A DNA stretch of 64,000 bases from assembly GCF_000276665.1 (NCBI RefSeq), contig NW_004955417.1, positions 22,697,499 to 22,761,498 on the forward strand. The letters are read 5' to 3'. Position 1 is the first letter of the stretch, and every line of letters begins with the position of its first letter. The notes under the pieces are model-generated. The model was not told where the DNA came from and searched no databases. It saw only the letters and a list, made by a program, of their open reading frames with translations. Of the stretch, positions 10,375 to 21,000 are shown piece after piece. The stretch comes from Chinchilla lanigera (Eukaryota; Chordata; Mammalia; Rodentia; Chinchillidae). The position numbers and the translations under genes are program-made.

Positions 10375-12830
10375 AGTGCAGGTGGGGGCAGTGTCTCCAA
10401 ATAAGACATGGGGAGGCTAAGAGGGTCTCCCCGAGGAGGCAGGATTTCATGTCAGTACTGAATCCTGGGGTCCCTTGCAGTGGTGGGGAGTCAGTGAGCT
10501 CTAGAGGGGCTTAGGTAGCTGGCTGAGAAGCACATCATCTGTGGAGCTATAACAAATGGTTCTGGTGAGAAAAGACTGTGTGGTCAGCGAGGCATGAAGA
10601 GGCAGACTAGAAAACTAGGTTGGGCCTGGGCCCTGGGTGTCCTTCAAAGCCAGACCAACGTTGGGTTTTGTGCCTCATTCTCCCTTCCTTGGTAGACCAG
10701 AGCACCGTGTCTTCAGAGCTTATGAAAAATGTTTTACCTCCAAGTACATTTTCCTACTAAATCCAGATACAATCAAGAAAAAAACATCTGGTTTTTCCCT
10801 TCACATTGTTTAAGAGCAAATCCCAGTTTGATTTTATATTCAGAAGCTTGTTCTGCACTAAGGTAAAAAAAAAAAAAATACATAATGGGACTCAAGTGGT
10901 ACATAAAATGATTTCAAAGGAATTTTAATTTTAAAAATAGCTAATGAAGCTCATTGTTAACCCCTAAGGCACCAAAGATGAATGAATTCTTGGACTTTTC
11001 TTCCTTTATAAAAGCCCTTCTAAAAAAGAAAATAAATATTAACAAAAGAGTAATTTAATCTAATTGGTGTGGTCACTCCAAGTTAGGGAAGCTTCTGAAT
11101 TATTCAACACATTTCATGTTATCTTAATACTTTGTAGAACAATAGGGATCATAGATTAACAAAGAATTTGCCAGGTAGGCATTTTAATGAACAGATAATC
11201 ATTGGCAATTATGCCTTAATGAGTTCAACGTAAATGCATTTGCTAACATGGGTTCAAGAATGCATAGAAAAGTTGTTTGCTCTTTAAATATAATCATTTA
11301 TCCAATTAGTATTAGGCACAAAACTGAATGAGATAGATACCCTATCCTTTGGTAGCTCTCAGTCTAAATTAAGCAAATGGTAACAATAGTCTCAAAATAC
11401 TTAGTAAAAGTAAAATAATAGTTTTATCTGAGCATTTAACAGACAGTCCTCTTACTTCTTGGTATTGTTAGTTCAAGAAACCCCATTTTTAAGAATAGTA
11501 GAAGGCAATGCTAGTCAACATAAGAGTGCCTTCAACTCCTACCAACTCGGAATTAGTGGATTTCAAAGACATGAGATCTTCATGCATGAAATACATTACA
11601 CTCACCCCTCCTAAAATCTTACCAACGGAAACACCATCCTTTGCTCCAATTTTCTTTCTTTGCCCTGTTCTTGCTTCAAGCTTGACACTGAAAATGTTGA
11701 AGGGAGCTGTTCGCATGTCACAAGGGTGCACGTTTCTGGATGGGAAGGATTACAGCACTAGTGTTTTTCATTCCCTAGAACTCAGAAGAAATCAATCCAA
11801 GGTGAGCAAAGCAAGGAAATGAGGGAGGGAGGGGGTGCTTTAGGGGAAAAGGACTTTGTCCGGAGAATAACCATTTTATTTGGGAAATTTTATCTAACAG
11901 GACAGTCATAACTATAGCAGATATTAACTACTGAGTTTCACCATTCCATGATCATTGGCTTCTTCTCGGTGCTGTATTTGTTTTGTTAGCTTAGCTTCAT
12001 TGCGTAGCAGAACATGTTCAGTACACAAGTGAAGAAAAGGATAGCAAAAACAGTAACTTAGGGATCTTGGAGGTCTTTTCTTGGGCACACAGCCCAGAGG
12101 GCCATCAGGAAACCTGCCTGAGTTTACGCTGTTTGTGTGTGTGTGTTCCAAGAGAAGCCATCTTTTAGTCAGACACCAAACGTGGCCAGTGACATTCCCT
12201 TTCCCAAAACTTTAAGATTACATTTCATATATTTCAATCTCAACTTAGGTATCAGTGTTTAGGGAATTAAATAGTCCCCATGCTAAGTGGACTATCAGTC
12301 TGTTAATAATATTGTGAAAATGAATTTTCCACACCCCAGCTCAATTTCCTCCAGATTTTTCTCTTTTAAAACAAATGAAAAAGTGAAGATGCTTAGAGGA
12401 ACTAATTCCAACAAAGTTCCCTGCCTGGTCTATCAGACATATCCTCAGGACTGAGAACAAATGAGCAGCAAAATCAAGGGGTGCTGAGGCAGCCGCCTGT
12501 GAGCCAGGCCCGGTAGCACCACCCCAGGTCCCCTTGGCCTTTTGGAAGCACCAAGAATCCTGCTTTGTTTGTTCTCCTTGCTCCATTTTTGTCTTCGTTG
12601 TTCTTCTGTCTCTTGCTTCCTTCTCTCCCATGGTGGGGGCCCCAAATCTCAGCCCTCTGGCTCTTCTTTTCCCATGTTTTTCCCACGCTCTCCTCCAATC
12701 TCGTTACTCAGGCATGAAGTGCTGGCCACACAACTCTCAGTCATCAAAGGCCATCCATGACCTTTCCCCTCAGAGGAGCTGGCCAAACACCCTCAACCAC
12801 GCCATGGTCATTTCTAATGGATGGTCTATT
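10375..12830. other. Intergenic, largely unique; no gene recognised
   Basis: There is a poly-A run near 10865. The rest is AT-rich unique sequence with many ATTA/TAAT cores, especially 11030-11270. ORFs of up to about 105 codons at 11489-11822 and 12341-12854 overlap on both strands and show no recognisable domains. Confidence 0.5.
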
Positions 12831-12840
12831 CCCACCTCCA

Positions 12841-13095
12841 ATTCACACAGCTGAAACTTGACTCAGCATCTCCCCCATTAAACTCTCTCCCTTTACCGTC
12901 TTCTAGTTCATCGATGCTCTCATCATTATTGAGATTGGGCTTAGAATCAAGAAACCACTCAGGATCACTCTCTCATTTCCCCACACCTAGGAACCTCACA
13001 CTCCTCCTCCTCTCACACACTCTAATCTCATGGATTTGCACACTTTTTTCTTCAGTAGCATTCCCTAAGCATTTAGAGGACTTGGCCTAAGTTCC
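12841..13095 (+). repeat. LINE L2 fragment
   Basis: Pyrimidine-rich L2 coding-region blocks: AGCTGAAACTTGACTCAGCA, AGAAACCACTCAGGATCACT and TCATTTCCCCACACC. This accounts for the open frame at 12821-13090. Confidence 0.6.
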
Positions 13096-13194
13096 ATCTC
13101 TTTCATAAGAGTCCTCTGAGACCCACGATGCTTTCTTCAGCACCAGTGGAACAGACTCTCCATGAAACCTCAACAGCATGGAAAAAGGTGAACA

Positions 13195-13300
13195 AAGTTC
13201 ATCACCCCCTATTTTTTAGATGAGGAAACCAGTTCAAAAATATTCAATGACTCACCCAACATTATACAGTGGACTGGGACAGGGGCACTCTGGAATCAGA
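13195..13300 (-). repeat. MIR SINE (antisense)
   Basis: Reverse MIR core: TTTAGATGAGGAAACCAGTT, ATTCAATGACTCACCCAACA and GGCACTCTGGAATCAGAGAC. Confidence 0.65.
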
Positions 13301-14213
13301 GACTTTGCTCTTGATCAAAGTTATCACCTCCCTTGCCTGGCACTCAGCTCCCAAGCCTTCATTGTATAAGAGCTGCCTTTTACTTCTTTGCAGCCTCCTT
13401 CATAGCCAGCACACACTGGTGCCTAGCAAACATTCAATCAAAAATAAAATGGTAAGAGAGAGATCAGGCTTAGGAAAGTAGAAGATGAGAATAAGGGATG
13501 GACAGCTAAGCTGGCAGAGCTCAGACACCCAAGAGGACCCTCGGGGGACCAGTACCCAACATCCACCGTCCAGCCAGCCCTCTTCTGAGAAGAGGAGAGA
13601 AAGGCGGCACCAAGCTCACACCTGGATACCACAAGGACATCCTGTCCCAGCCTCTAAGTTGCCGCCTGCCTCGACCCAGCACGGCGGGACTTTCCCACCC
13701 TTCGGCTTGCTGTGTGGTTGGTGACTCAGAACTGTTCCTATTGCCCAAGGTATCATTTGTAAAGTGCTTTCTTGGAAGAGAAAATGTTTGGGACAGCTGG
13801 ACAGGAGCTCCCAGGGCTGGAGCCACAAGGAGCCTGGTTGTGTGCTGTGAGAACACACGCTGCTTATTCCTCTCTCTCTTCCCCTTGGCTGTATTTATTT
13901 AAAGCTCCCACCATCACTGGGGACAGGGGTGGCCAGGACTTCAGTCACAGCCCCTGGAGCCACCAGGGAGCAGGCCCGGCACTTACTGCAGGGACCGCCG
14001 CAGTCATGGGCACAGGCGCGGGGCCAGGAACCAGGGAGTCCAGCCAGGACGGTGGGAGGCATTGGGAAAGAGTTGTTATTGTGTCTTGGACGATCCTCTA
14101 ATTACTGTGTTTGCTGTTATGATTTCTGTCCTCTATTGCTATTTCTCTCGGTAAATCTGTTTCCCTTGTGTCTTCTACAGAGAGACCTTTGTAATTCTGT
14201 ATATGATACACAC

Positions 14214-14762
14214 ATGGCATGATCGAAATATATAGTGAATGTTTAAAATTTTTTTAAAAGGTATTACAGTAAAAGAAATGTTGCCATGAAACCCCTCAGA
14301 ATGCCGCCCCTTGCATCAGATACACTTATCCCATTGTTCTTGTCACTTTCTGAAGCAATTCTGGAAGTCCTCTTTCATGGGTATCTTGAGTTGTGTTGTT
14401 GTAGCTGCCTTGATGTCCTGAGTTGACTCCAAGTGTTGACCTCTGATCATCATTCTGCTTTGGGGGAAGAGCCGGAAGTCACATGGTGCCAGAAGTGGTC
14501 AATAAGGTGGATGAGGACACAGTATCAAGCTTTTCTGAGCCTGCCTTTCTGGATCACACTCTGCAGCAGCATTCACTGTATTTTTGATAAAATCTGTTAA
14601 AGACAGAAAAGAGGACTTCCAGAACTGCTTCAGAAAGTGTCAGGAATAATTGGATTAGTGAGTTCACAGCAAGAGGGAATATTTTGAGGGCAATTAATGG
14701 CCATATGCCTTTTATTGAAATAAATTTTGTATTTCAATCTTAACCATATTTTTCCATTGTCC
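14214..14762 (-). mobile_element. Palindromic mariner-derived element, copy 1
   Basis: Two arms of about 160 bp, 14214-14379 and 14603-14762, are inverted copies of each other and share the block GAGGACTTCCAGAAYTGCTT...CAGAAAGTG. In the right arm one frame starting at 14611 reads EDFQNCFRKCQE and later EYFEGN with stops between. This resembles a decayed C-terminus of a mariner transposase (YFEGD-type ending). The centre contains the reverse complement of the internal mariner-like block of copy 2 (TATCAAAAATACAGTGAATG, reversed, near 14565-14590). Strand is given by the direction of that central block. Confidence 0.8.
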
Positions 14763-15200
14763 TTGTATGTATGTATATATCTGGTCTCCAGGCTGCTGCG
14801 TTGACTTCTCCAAGCACCTTCCCTAGGAATGACGAGGTCAGGGTTGTCTCCCTGGGCAGCTCAGGTGGGAGGTGGCTGAAGGGAGACGCCAGCTGCCCCT
14901 TTCACCCAGGGAGCGCCCCCCCCCATTGGATTCACCACTTATGTCATCCTATAGCCAAGAGAGGAGAAGGGATAGTGGGGCCCAGGGTCACTTCACTCTC
15001 CCAGCCGTGGGGCCAAGCACTGGCATTGCAGGACAGAAGACAGATCAACAGCACAGCCGTGATTCTCAAGAAGAAGCCAGGTTATTCTTTACCTATCAGA
15101 CTCCACAAACACAAATCATGGCACAGATTTATAAAATCATTGCCTACTCTCCTTCTGTGTGCATCTGTTTCCAGGGGTCAACATCAGTGAGGCTTAGTTT

Positions 15201-15202
<2 letters not shown>

Positions 15203-15275
<73 letters not shown>
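15203..15275. repeat. (TC)n(TG)n compound microsatellite
   Basis: A TC run at 15203-15247 passes directly into a TG run at 15247-15275. Confidence 0.97.
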
Positions 15276-15918
15276 TCAGTTCCTCCAAGAGAAGCTCCAA
15301 GGCAAGCAGTATTGAGGCTTTTTAGAATTGGGAAAATCATCTTAATAATCACCATGGTGTATTTTCCAGACTAGAAGAGAAAAGGAAACTTATGTTTAGA
15401 TCTCTCAGTCTGATAGGACTTCACAGTGGTGGGCAGATGTTCAGTTATAGCCAGGCTCTGCTTCCACTGTTCCTGATTAATTTTCAAGATTTTACTCTGC
15501 CAGTGACTGGTCAGATCTTGGGTATATATAAAAAGAAAGAAGAACTCATTTAAGATCATTTGGCATTTGTAAATTTAGTTCCATTTCTTTTCTATCAAGA
15601 CTAATGATGCAGTGAGCACATCCTTACATGTAGTTTCTTTAGGTTCAATTCTGTCTTTGAAATGCAGTCGTAGGAGCACTATCACTGAACCAAGCAGCAG
15701 AAACATCGCTGTGCCTCCCAAGTTCACGTGCAGCTCACACACAGGGTTCTGAAAGCCTTGTGCTGTATGACAGGGCCAGCACAGTATGCAGTTACTAGTT
15801 CTGCTAGGTCACCAGTTGGTGTAATGCGGCATCTCTAGTCCAGTCCACGGTTATAACCCTGTCTTACATTTGATAAGGACAGAATTCCCACGAAGTGCTT
15901 TTTTTTCCACAATGCTAT

Positions 15919-16266
15919 TGTTATGGTTTGTGTCTGGGTGTCCCCCCAAAGCCTCATGCAGTCATGGGGCAGGCTTTTAGAGTCTGAATGATTATGGGTG
16001 TGAGAGCTACACCCTCCCTGGGGTGAATAGTTTGCATATGTAAGGGAGAGGAAAAGAGTGCTTGAGACCATTCCTGGCTTTTGTGCTTGTTGCTTTGCTG
16101 TGTTCTGCCACACTGAGCTGTAGCTCTCTGCCATGTGCCACTCTGCCTTGTAATCTGCCAAGTATGGACTGAAAACTCTACAAACTGTAAGCAAAATAAA
16201 CCTTTCCTTCCTTAATTTTGGGCGTCAGGTATTTTGTCCCAGCAATGAGAGAAAAGAAACCAAGAC
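15919..16266 (+). repeat. MST/rodent-type MaLR solo LTR
   Basis: Starts TGTTATGGTTTGTGTC and ends AAACCAAGACA, with CCCCCCAAAGCCTCATGCAG near the left. The right end has CTGTAAGCAAAATAAACC and GGTATTTTGTCCCAGCAATG, which includes the AATAAA signal. The terminal TG...CA is that of a complete LTR. Confidence 0.85.
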
Positions 16267-16925
16267 AGCTATCTTTGTCATAGGTGCCATTATTTTTGCA
16301 AATGAATGGAAAATGTTCAGTGACTTCCAGGACAGGAATCCTGTAGTTATTTTTATTAGACTTGTGAGTTTATAAATGGAAATGATAAATCCACTGATTT
16401 ACTAAAAAAGAAAGTACTGGACATCTTAAAAGATTCAGGGTTCCCATTCAAAAGTGGTGTCCACTTACTTCATCGATTTGTCCCCACTGTGTCCCCCATG
16501 GTGACTGGGGCCCAGTGCAGCTGAGCCCTGCGCAGTGAATTATGGGGGAAAGCTGTGTGCTACATGCAGACCTGACCTTTGAGCCCTCTCACAACAGCCT
16601 CACCCTCTCCTCTTCCCTCTTCCCCTCCAGAGGCAGAAGGTTCAGGTTCCTGGTTCCCTAGTCACCATGGGAAGCTTCGCTCTTAAGGTTTTCAGCTGAT
16701 TAGTTGAGGCCCATCCACATTATAGCAGACATTCTGCCCACCTGAACGCCTGCATTTGTGGTAAAAATCAGAGGAAACAGTTTATTGAATTCCTCGCGCA
16801 ATGCGTGGCCTGGGAGAGCAGTGGCTGCTTCTCTCACTTTGCTCGGTGTGGAGGGGGGCCTCTCTTGGACCAGGGACCTCTGAATGATAGCTTGGCTCCC
16901 TGCTCATCTGCAGCCCATCCCTCAT

Positions 16926-17465
16926 GTACAGATGGTTCCTGTTTACAATGGTTCCCCCTAAGATTTCTCCACTTTATGTCGGTGGGGAAGTGGTGCGCAA
17001 TCAGTAGGAACCTGACTTCAACTTTTAAATCTTTTCCCAGGCTACCAACACTCACTACAGGTCCCTCGGACACTGGGCAGCATCCATGAGTGGGAGAGGA
17101 AATAACAGCACCCACAGTGTGCTGCAGGGCTAGCTGGGCTGCAGGGGTACTCAGGAGTATGTGTTTGATTTTTTCTCTTTTTTTGGCATTACAAGGGATT
17201 AAACCCAGGGCCTTCACTCTGAGCTACAACCCCAGTCCTTCTTCTTTTCTTCTTTTTTAAGTTTTGAGACAGAGTCTCCCTAAGTTGCTAAATTATCCAG
17301 ACAGGGCTTGCACTCATGATCCTCCTGTCTCAGACTCCCAGAGTGCTGGGATGACAGGTTTGCACCTGCTCTTCCAGTATCAAAGTTTTTTGAGTTTGCA
17401 GTATTCCCAACAAGCAATGGGCTCCTCAGGAAGTAACCCACCATAAGTCAGGAGCATCCACTGTA
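16926..17465 (-). mobile_element. Tigger-type DNA transposon, split by a SINE
   Basis: Terminal inverted repeats TACAGATGGTTCCTGTTTAC at the left and CATAAGTCAGGAGCATCCAC plus TGTA at the right, with CAG/CTG ends flanked by TA as in pogo/Tigger elements. Internal blocks such as GTGGTGCGCAATCAGTAGGA and TTTTAAATCTTTTCCCAGGC agree with a known Tigger-like family. A B1-ID SINE occupies 17167-17376. Confidence 0.75.
17167..17376 (-). repeat. B1-ID hybrid SINE (antisense) inside the Tigger element
   Basis: The reversed ID part (GGGATTAAACCCAGGGCCTT...GAGCTACAACCCCAG) is followed by a T-rich linker, then the reversed B1 part (TTTTGAGACAGAGTCTCCCT ... CTCCCAGAGTGCTGGGATGA). Confidence 0.88.
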
Positions 17466-17636
17466 CTTAATTTATTTAGGTTAGAAGCATTATTTAATTA
17501 CCCCAATGCAAAATGAAGAAAATCTATATGTAGGTAACAATACAGAGATGATAAAATGAATGAGGTCTTTCCTTTCACTGGCTTAAACTATATGTGTCTC
17601 CAACTCAAGGGACATTCTGTTGTACCCACCGTACAG

Positions 17637-18148
17637 CAGTCTTAATTTCTAGGGCTCCTGTAACAAAGAACTACAGCAGGTTGACTTTGGAAGCAGGGAT
17701 TTATTTTCTTATCACCCCAGAGCCTCGAAGCCTGAGATCAAGGGATCAGATGGGCTGCTTTCCTATGTTGCCTCTCCATGGGCTTCTAGAAAGCCACCTT
17801 CTCCCTGTGTCTCCCCCTGGCCCTCCATTCATGTGTGACTATGTCCAGATGGCCTCATCATGACAGTACATCAGCCACTCTGGCTGGAGGCCTCACCGTA
17901 AGGCCTGGATTTTAACATAATTACCTGTTTAGCCAGGCTGGGTGGCGCACATGTGTTATCCCAGCATTCTAAAGTGCTGGGGCTGATACAGAAAAATGTC
18001 CATGAGTGTGAGGCCAGTGTATAACAAGACCCCGCTTCAAAAAATGACCTCTGCAGAGGCTCTCTCTCCAAAGACACTCACATTCAGATATGGGAGGATA
18101 AGAACTTCCTGTTGAATCTGGAAAAAGAACACTCCATCCCATAACACT
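17637..18148 (-). repeat. MLT1-type MaLR LTR (antisense), split by a SINE
   Basis: Blocks before the SINE: AATTTCTAGGGCTCCTGTAA, AAGCCTGAGATCAAGGGATC and TTTTAACATAATTACCTGTT. Blocks after it: CTCTCTCCAAAGACACTCAC and CATTCAGATATGGGAGGATA. The MLT1 sequence continues in register across 17932-18045. Confidence 0.85.
17932..18045 (+). repeat. B1-like SINE nested in MLT1
   Basis: GCCAGGCTGGGTGGCGCACA with a degenerate middle and the end CCCCGCTTCAAAAAATG. Confidence 0.85.
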
Positions 18149-18303
18149 TCCTGTGTTACCAACCACCTGCACCCCAGCCCCCCTTACAGGGTGTGCACAC
18201 CAGCCAGCTGCACTGTGTTCCTGTCCCCTGCCCTCCCATGCTTGAGGGGACCTGACCCTGTTGGCTGTTACCCACCACTCTACAAGAAATAACAAAAGAT
18301 TGG

Positions 18304-18304
<1 letters not shown>

Positions 18305-18340
<36 letters not shown>
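18305..18340. repeat. (AC)n microsatellite
   Basis: Pure AC run of about 18 units. It produces the VCVCVCV stretches in the minus-strand ORFs around 18156-18547, which are therefore not credible genes. Confidence 0.97.
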
Positions 18341-18346
<6 letters not shown>

Positions 18347-18855
18347 CACTTTGCAATCATGGTCCACCCTGCAAACTTTGCATTGCTGGGCACAAACTTT
18401 GACCATGGCTTCAGCCATGGAGGAGGTGAATGGGTGACCTGGTACATACATAGGATTTGCTAAGGACTCAATGGGAAGGCAGCCTGTTGCATTGTAATCA
18501 GTCCAGGCCAGGGTTTTCAGTTTAGCCCACTTATGGAGAAATATCAACCCTATTTCTGTTTACTAGAAATAACCAATACCTAAATTAAATGGCCCAGAGT
18601 GCATGAACTATATCAGTAATAAGTGTGCATTTCAATGAAGGAAACATTAGCATTTAATTATCACCAAAAAGCCAAAGAAAAGAATCCAAAGACAATGCAA
18701 ACAAAGAGGTAGACACCACTCTGAATTTTGAACAGGTTTCTAAATTGAAAAGGGCAGTAACGCATGTTACTTACCATTTAAAAATAACCAGGATTTAAGA
18801 AATGAAATTAGACAAGTGATTAATGCGTCAATTTCAGCCAGAGTCCCTTTGATAG

Positions 18856-19380
18856 TTGGAAGAAAATAAAAGCCAGCCAAGAAATAAACATTTCAAATTC
18901 AGGTGCCGCGCAATCTGTGCTCCAAATGTTTTCCCTGCACTTGTGATGAGGTGGCCGCTCTGCTCCGCACACTGCAGACAGATTGCTGGCGGGGTCCTTA
19001 CCTTCCAACTGAGAGCGCCGCACAAGAGGCGCAGCACAGCCTCGGGCCACAGCCCACCCGAGAGAAGTGCTTGGGTCAGAGAAAGGGCAGGGATAGGTGG
19101 ATGTGGGCGCTGCGGAGAGGGTCCTCCAGGTGCTGTTAAGAGACATTTGGGGCTTCCTGGCTATTTCCACTTCTACTGGGAATCCAAGGACTGGGACAAG
19201 TCTTCTGCATTGAAATTAAAAGAGGCCCGCGATAGAGTAAGAACACAATGTGGGGACAGAATCTTTCTATGCAGAGAAAGAGAAGTGCAGGGTGGGTCAG
19301 GGCCCCTCCCTCAGAGCCAGGCTGCCTGGGTTCAAGGCCCGGCACTGCTTCTTGCTAGCCGTGTAGCCTTAGGCACTTGA
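18856..19380 (+). other. GC-richer unique patch with a 174-codon open frame
   Basis: A frame of 174 codons spans a locally CpG-richer stretch (about 18900-19130) and runs into a MIR SINE at its 3' end. I recognise no domain, see no signal peptide or splice-supported extension, and other frames are open nearby. I regard protein coding as unlikely. Confidence 0.3.
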
Positions 19381-19485
19381 GCTCCATGCACCTCTGGTTT
19401 TCTATCTATAAGAGGAAATAAATATAAATAGCACTTACCTTAAATTGTAAACATTGTGATGAGGATTATGTGAGTATATATAAAG
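19315..19485 (+). repeat. MIR SINE
   Basis: MIR order: CTGCCTGGGTTCAAGGCCCG, TTGCTAGCCGTGTAGCCTTA, CTCTGGTTTTCTATCTATAA, TTGTGATGAGGATTATGTGA. Confidence 0.85.
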
Positions 19486-19821
19486 CAAGAAGAATGGAGG
19501 GCCTGTAGAATGATATTGTGTTATAGAAGTGTAACTGCTCTAATTATAGTGTGGTTATTTGGTAAAACAAGCTAAAGAAAAAAAAAAAAATAGAAAGGAT
19601 TTGTAATAATAAGGTGTACATTCTGGGGCCCGGGCTAGGGTGGGACAGATGAGGGGGATTGACAGAATTCATTTCAAGTACTAAGATGAAGGCAAGAGAT
19701 GGCAAAAAAAAAAAAAAATTCAGGAATCATGAAACATAATAGTTCAATGCAATGATATAAAATCAAAGTATTACAAAAATTACCCATGATGAACAAAACA
19801 TCACAATTTTAAATAAGTCAA

Positions 19822-19925
19822 GCCAGATGTGGTAGCACATCTGTCAGTGCTCTGGGAGGCTGACGCAAAAGGATCAGCAGTGTGACTCCCACCTGGGTAA
19901 GTGAGCAAGATCCTGTCTCAAAATA

Positions 19926-19956
<31 letters not shown>

Positions 19957-20033
19957 AAAGGGTTGGGTATGTAGCTCAGTGTAAATGCCCTGGGTTTGAT
20001 CCCCAGTATCACAATAAAATAAAATAAAATTAA
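19822..20033 (+). repeat. B1-ID hybrid SINE with (TTGA)n linker
   Basis: The B1 part ends GATCCTGTCTCAAAATAATT, followed by a (TTGA)n run at 19924-19957. The ID part follows (GGGTTGGGTATGTAGCTCAG... CCCTGGGTTTGATCCCCAGT) with an (AAAAT)n tail. This is the clearest B1-ID composite in the window and the best clue to rodent lineage. Confidence 0.93.
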
Positions 20034-20559
20034 AGACAGAATCCAGTATTAGTGACTTTTTCCTTCTGCTCCAGGTGTCAGTATGGCTTGGCAAGCAGTA
20101 ATCTCACTGATACCATAGTAAAATAGTTGGAGTTTATCTCGCCCACTTTTTTCTGAAGTGAGAAATCACATATGATTTTTAACTCTTTGACCATGAGATC
20201 ATATATAAAATTCATGAGGATTTATAAAGTCCAATTTCTTAATCAAACCTTGAAAGAAAAATACAAGATGATCCTGAATATCTAGTCAGTCAACTGACAA
20301 AAAAGAGACCACTCCACCCTCAAGAAACCCAATGGCAAATCGAGTTAATGCTCCATTCTTCAAGTCCACAAGAAAAAAGGCCGAAAATTGGGGGATATCA
20401 GAAGAATAAAATCCACAGAACCTTTGTGGGCTTCCTTTTCCTCTGTGAGACCGAGGCTCAAGGATGCAGCTGTGTCTGACCAGGGTCTCTGGAGCTGGGT
20501 GGGGGTCTTCAGTTGTTCTGTTTCTAAGGAAACCCAGGTCTTTGGCCAGATAAACATGC

Positions 20560-21000
20560 CTATGTATCGATCAGCTTTGCATCACTGGGACAAAATGCCT
20601 GAGGAAAGCAACTTAAAGAGGAAAGGTTTATTTTGGCTCAGTGGTTCCCATGGTCTCTGGGGCCCTTGCTTTGGACCTGAGACAAAGCTGAACATCATGG
20701 CAGAGAAAGGAACATGGTGGCCAAAAGGAGAGAGGCAGGAGCAGGGGGGAGGGAGGAGGAGCAGAGAACAGAGAGAGAGAGAGAGCGAGACAGGGAAGAG
20801 AGGGAGAAGTGTCCTCTTCCAGCATTTGTTCCATCCAGGCCCCCAGCCAATTGGACAGTGCCACCTGCATCCAGGACTGGATTCCCCACTCAGTTGGCTG
20901 TCATGCATTGCCAATCACCCAGAAGAATGCTTTACTGATTTCCCAGGTTTCTCAGTTCAATCAAGATTAATCATCACAACTCCAAAACCTGGTAGCTAGA
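20560..21000 (-). repeat. MaLR LTR, antisense (rodent MST/ORR-like)
   Basis: Blocks: CAGCTTTGCATCACTGGGAC, AAAATGCCTGAGGAAAGCAA, AAGGTTTATTTTGGCTCAGT, GAACATCATGGCAGAGAAAG and the terminal ATCACAACTCCAAAACC. The ORFs in 20388-20999 are explained by this LTR and its GA-rich part. Confidence 0.85.

Noticed and set aside
18156..18547. Minus-strand ORFs of 66 and 192 codons
   Set aside because: They run through the (AC)n microsatellite (VCVCVC peptide), part of a SINE and part of an MLT1 LTR; no domain seen.
20388..20999. 203-codon plus-strand ORF and overlapping minus ORFs
   Set aside because: Most of the span is an antisense MaLR LTR with a GA-rich stretch; open by composition.
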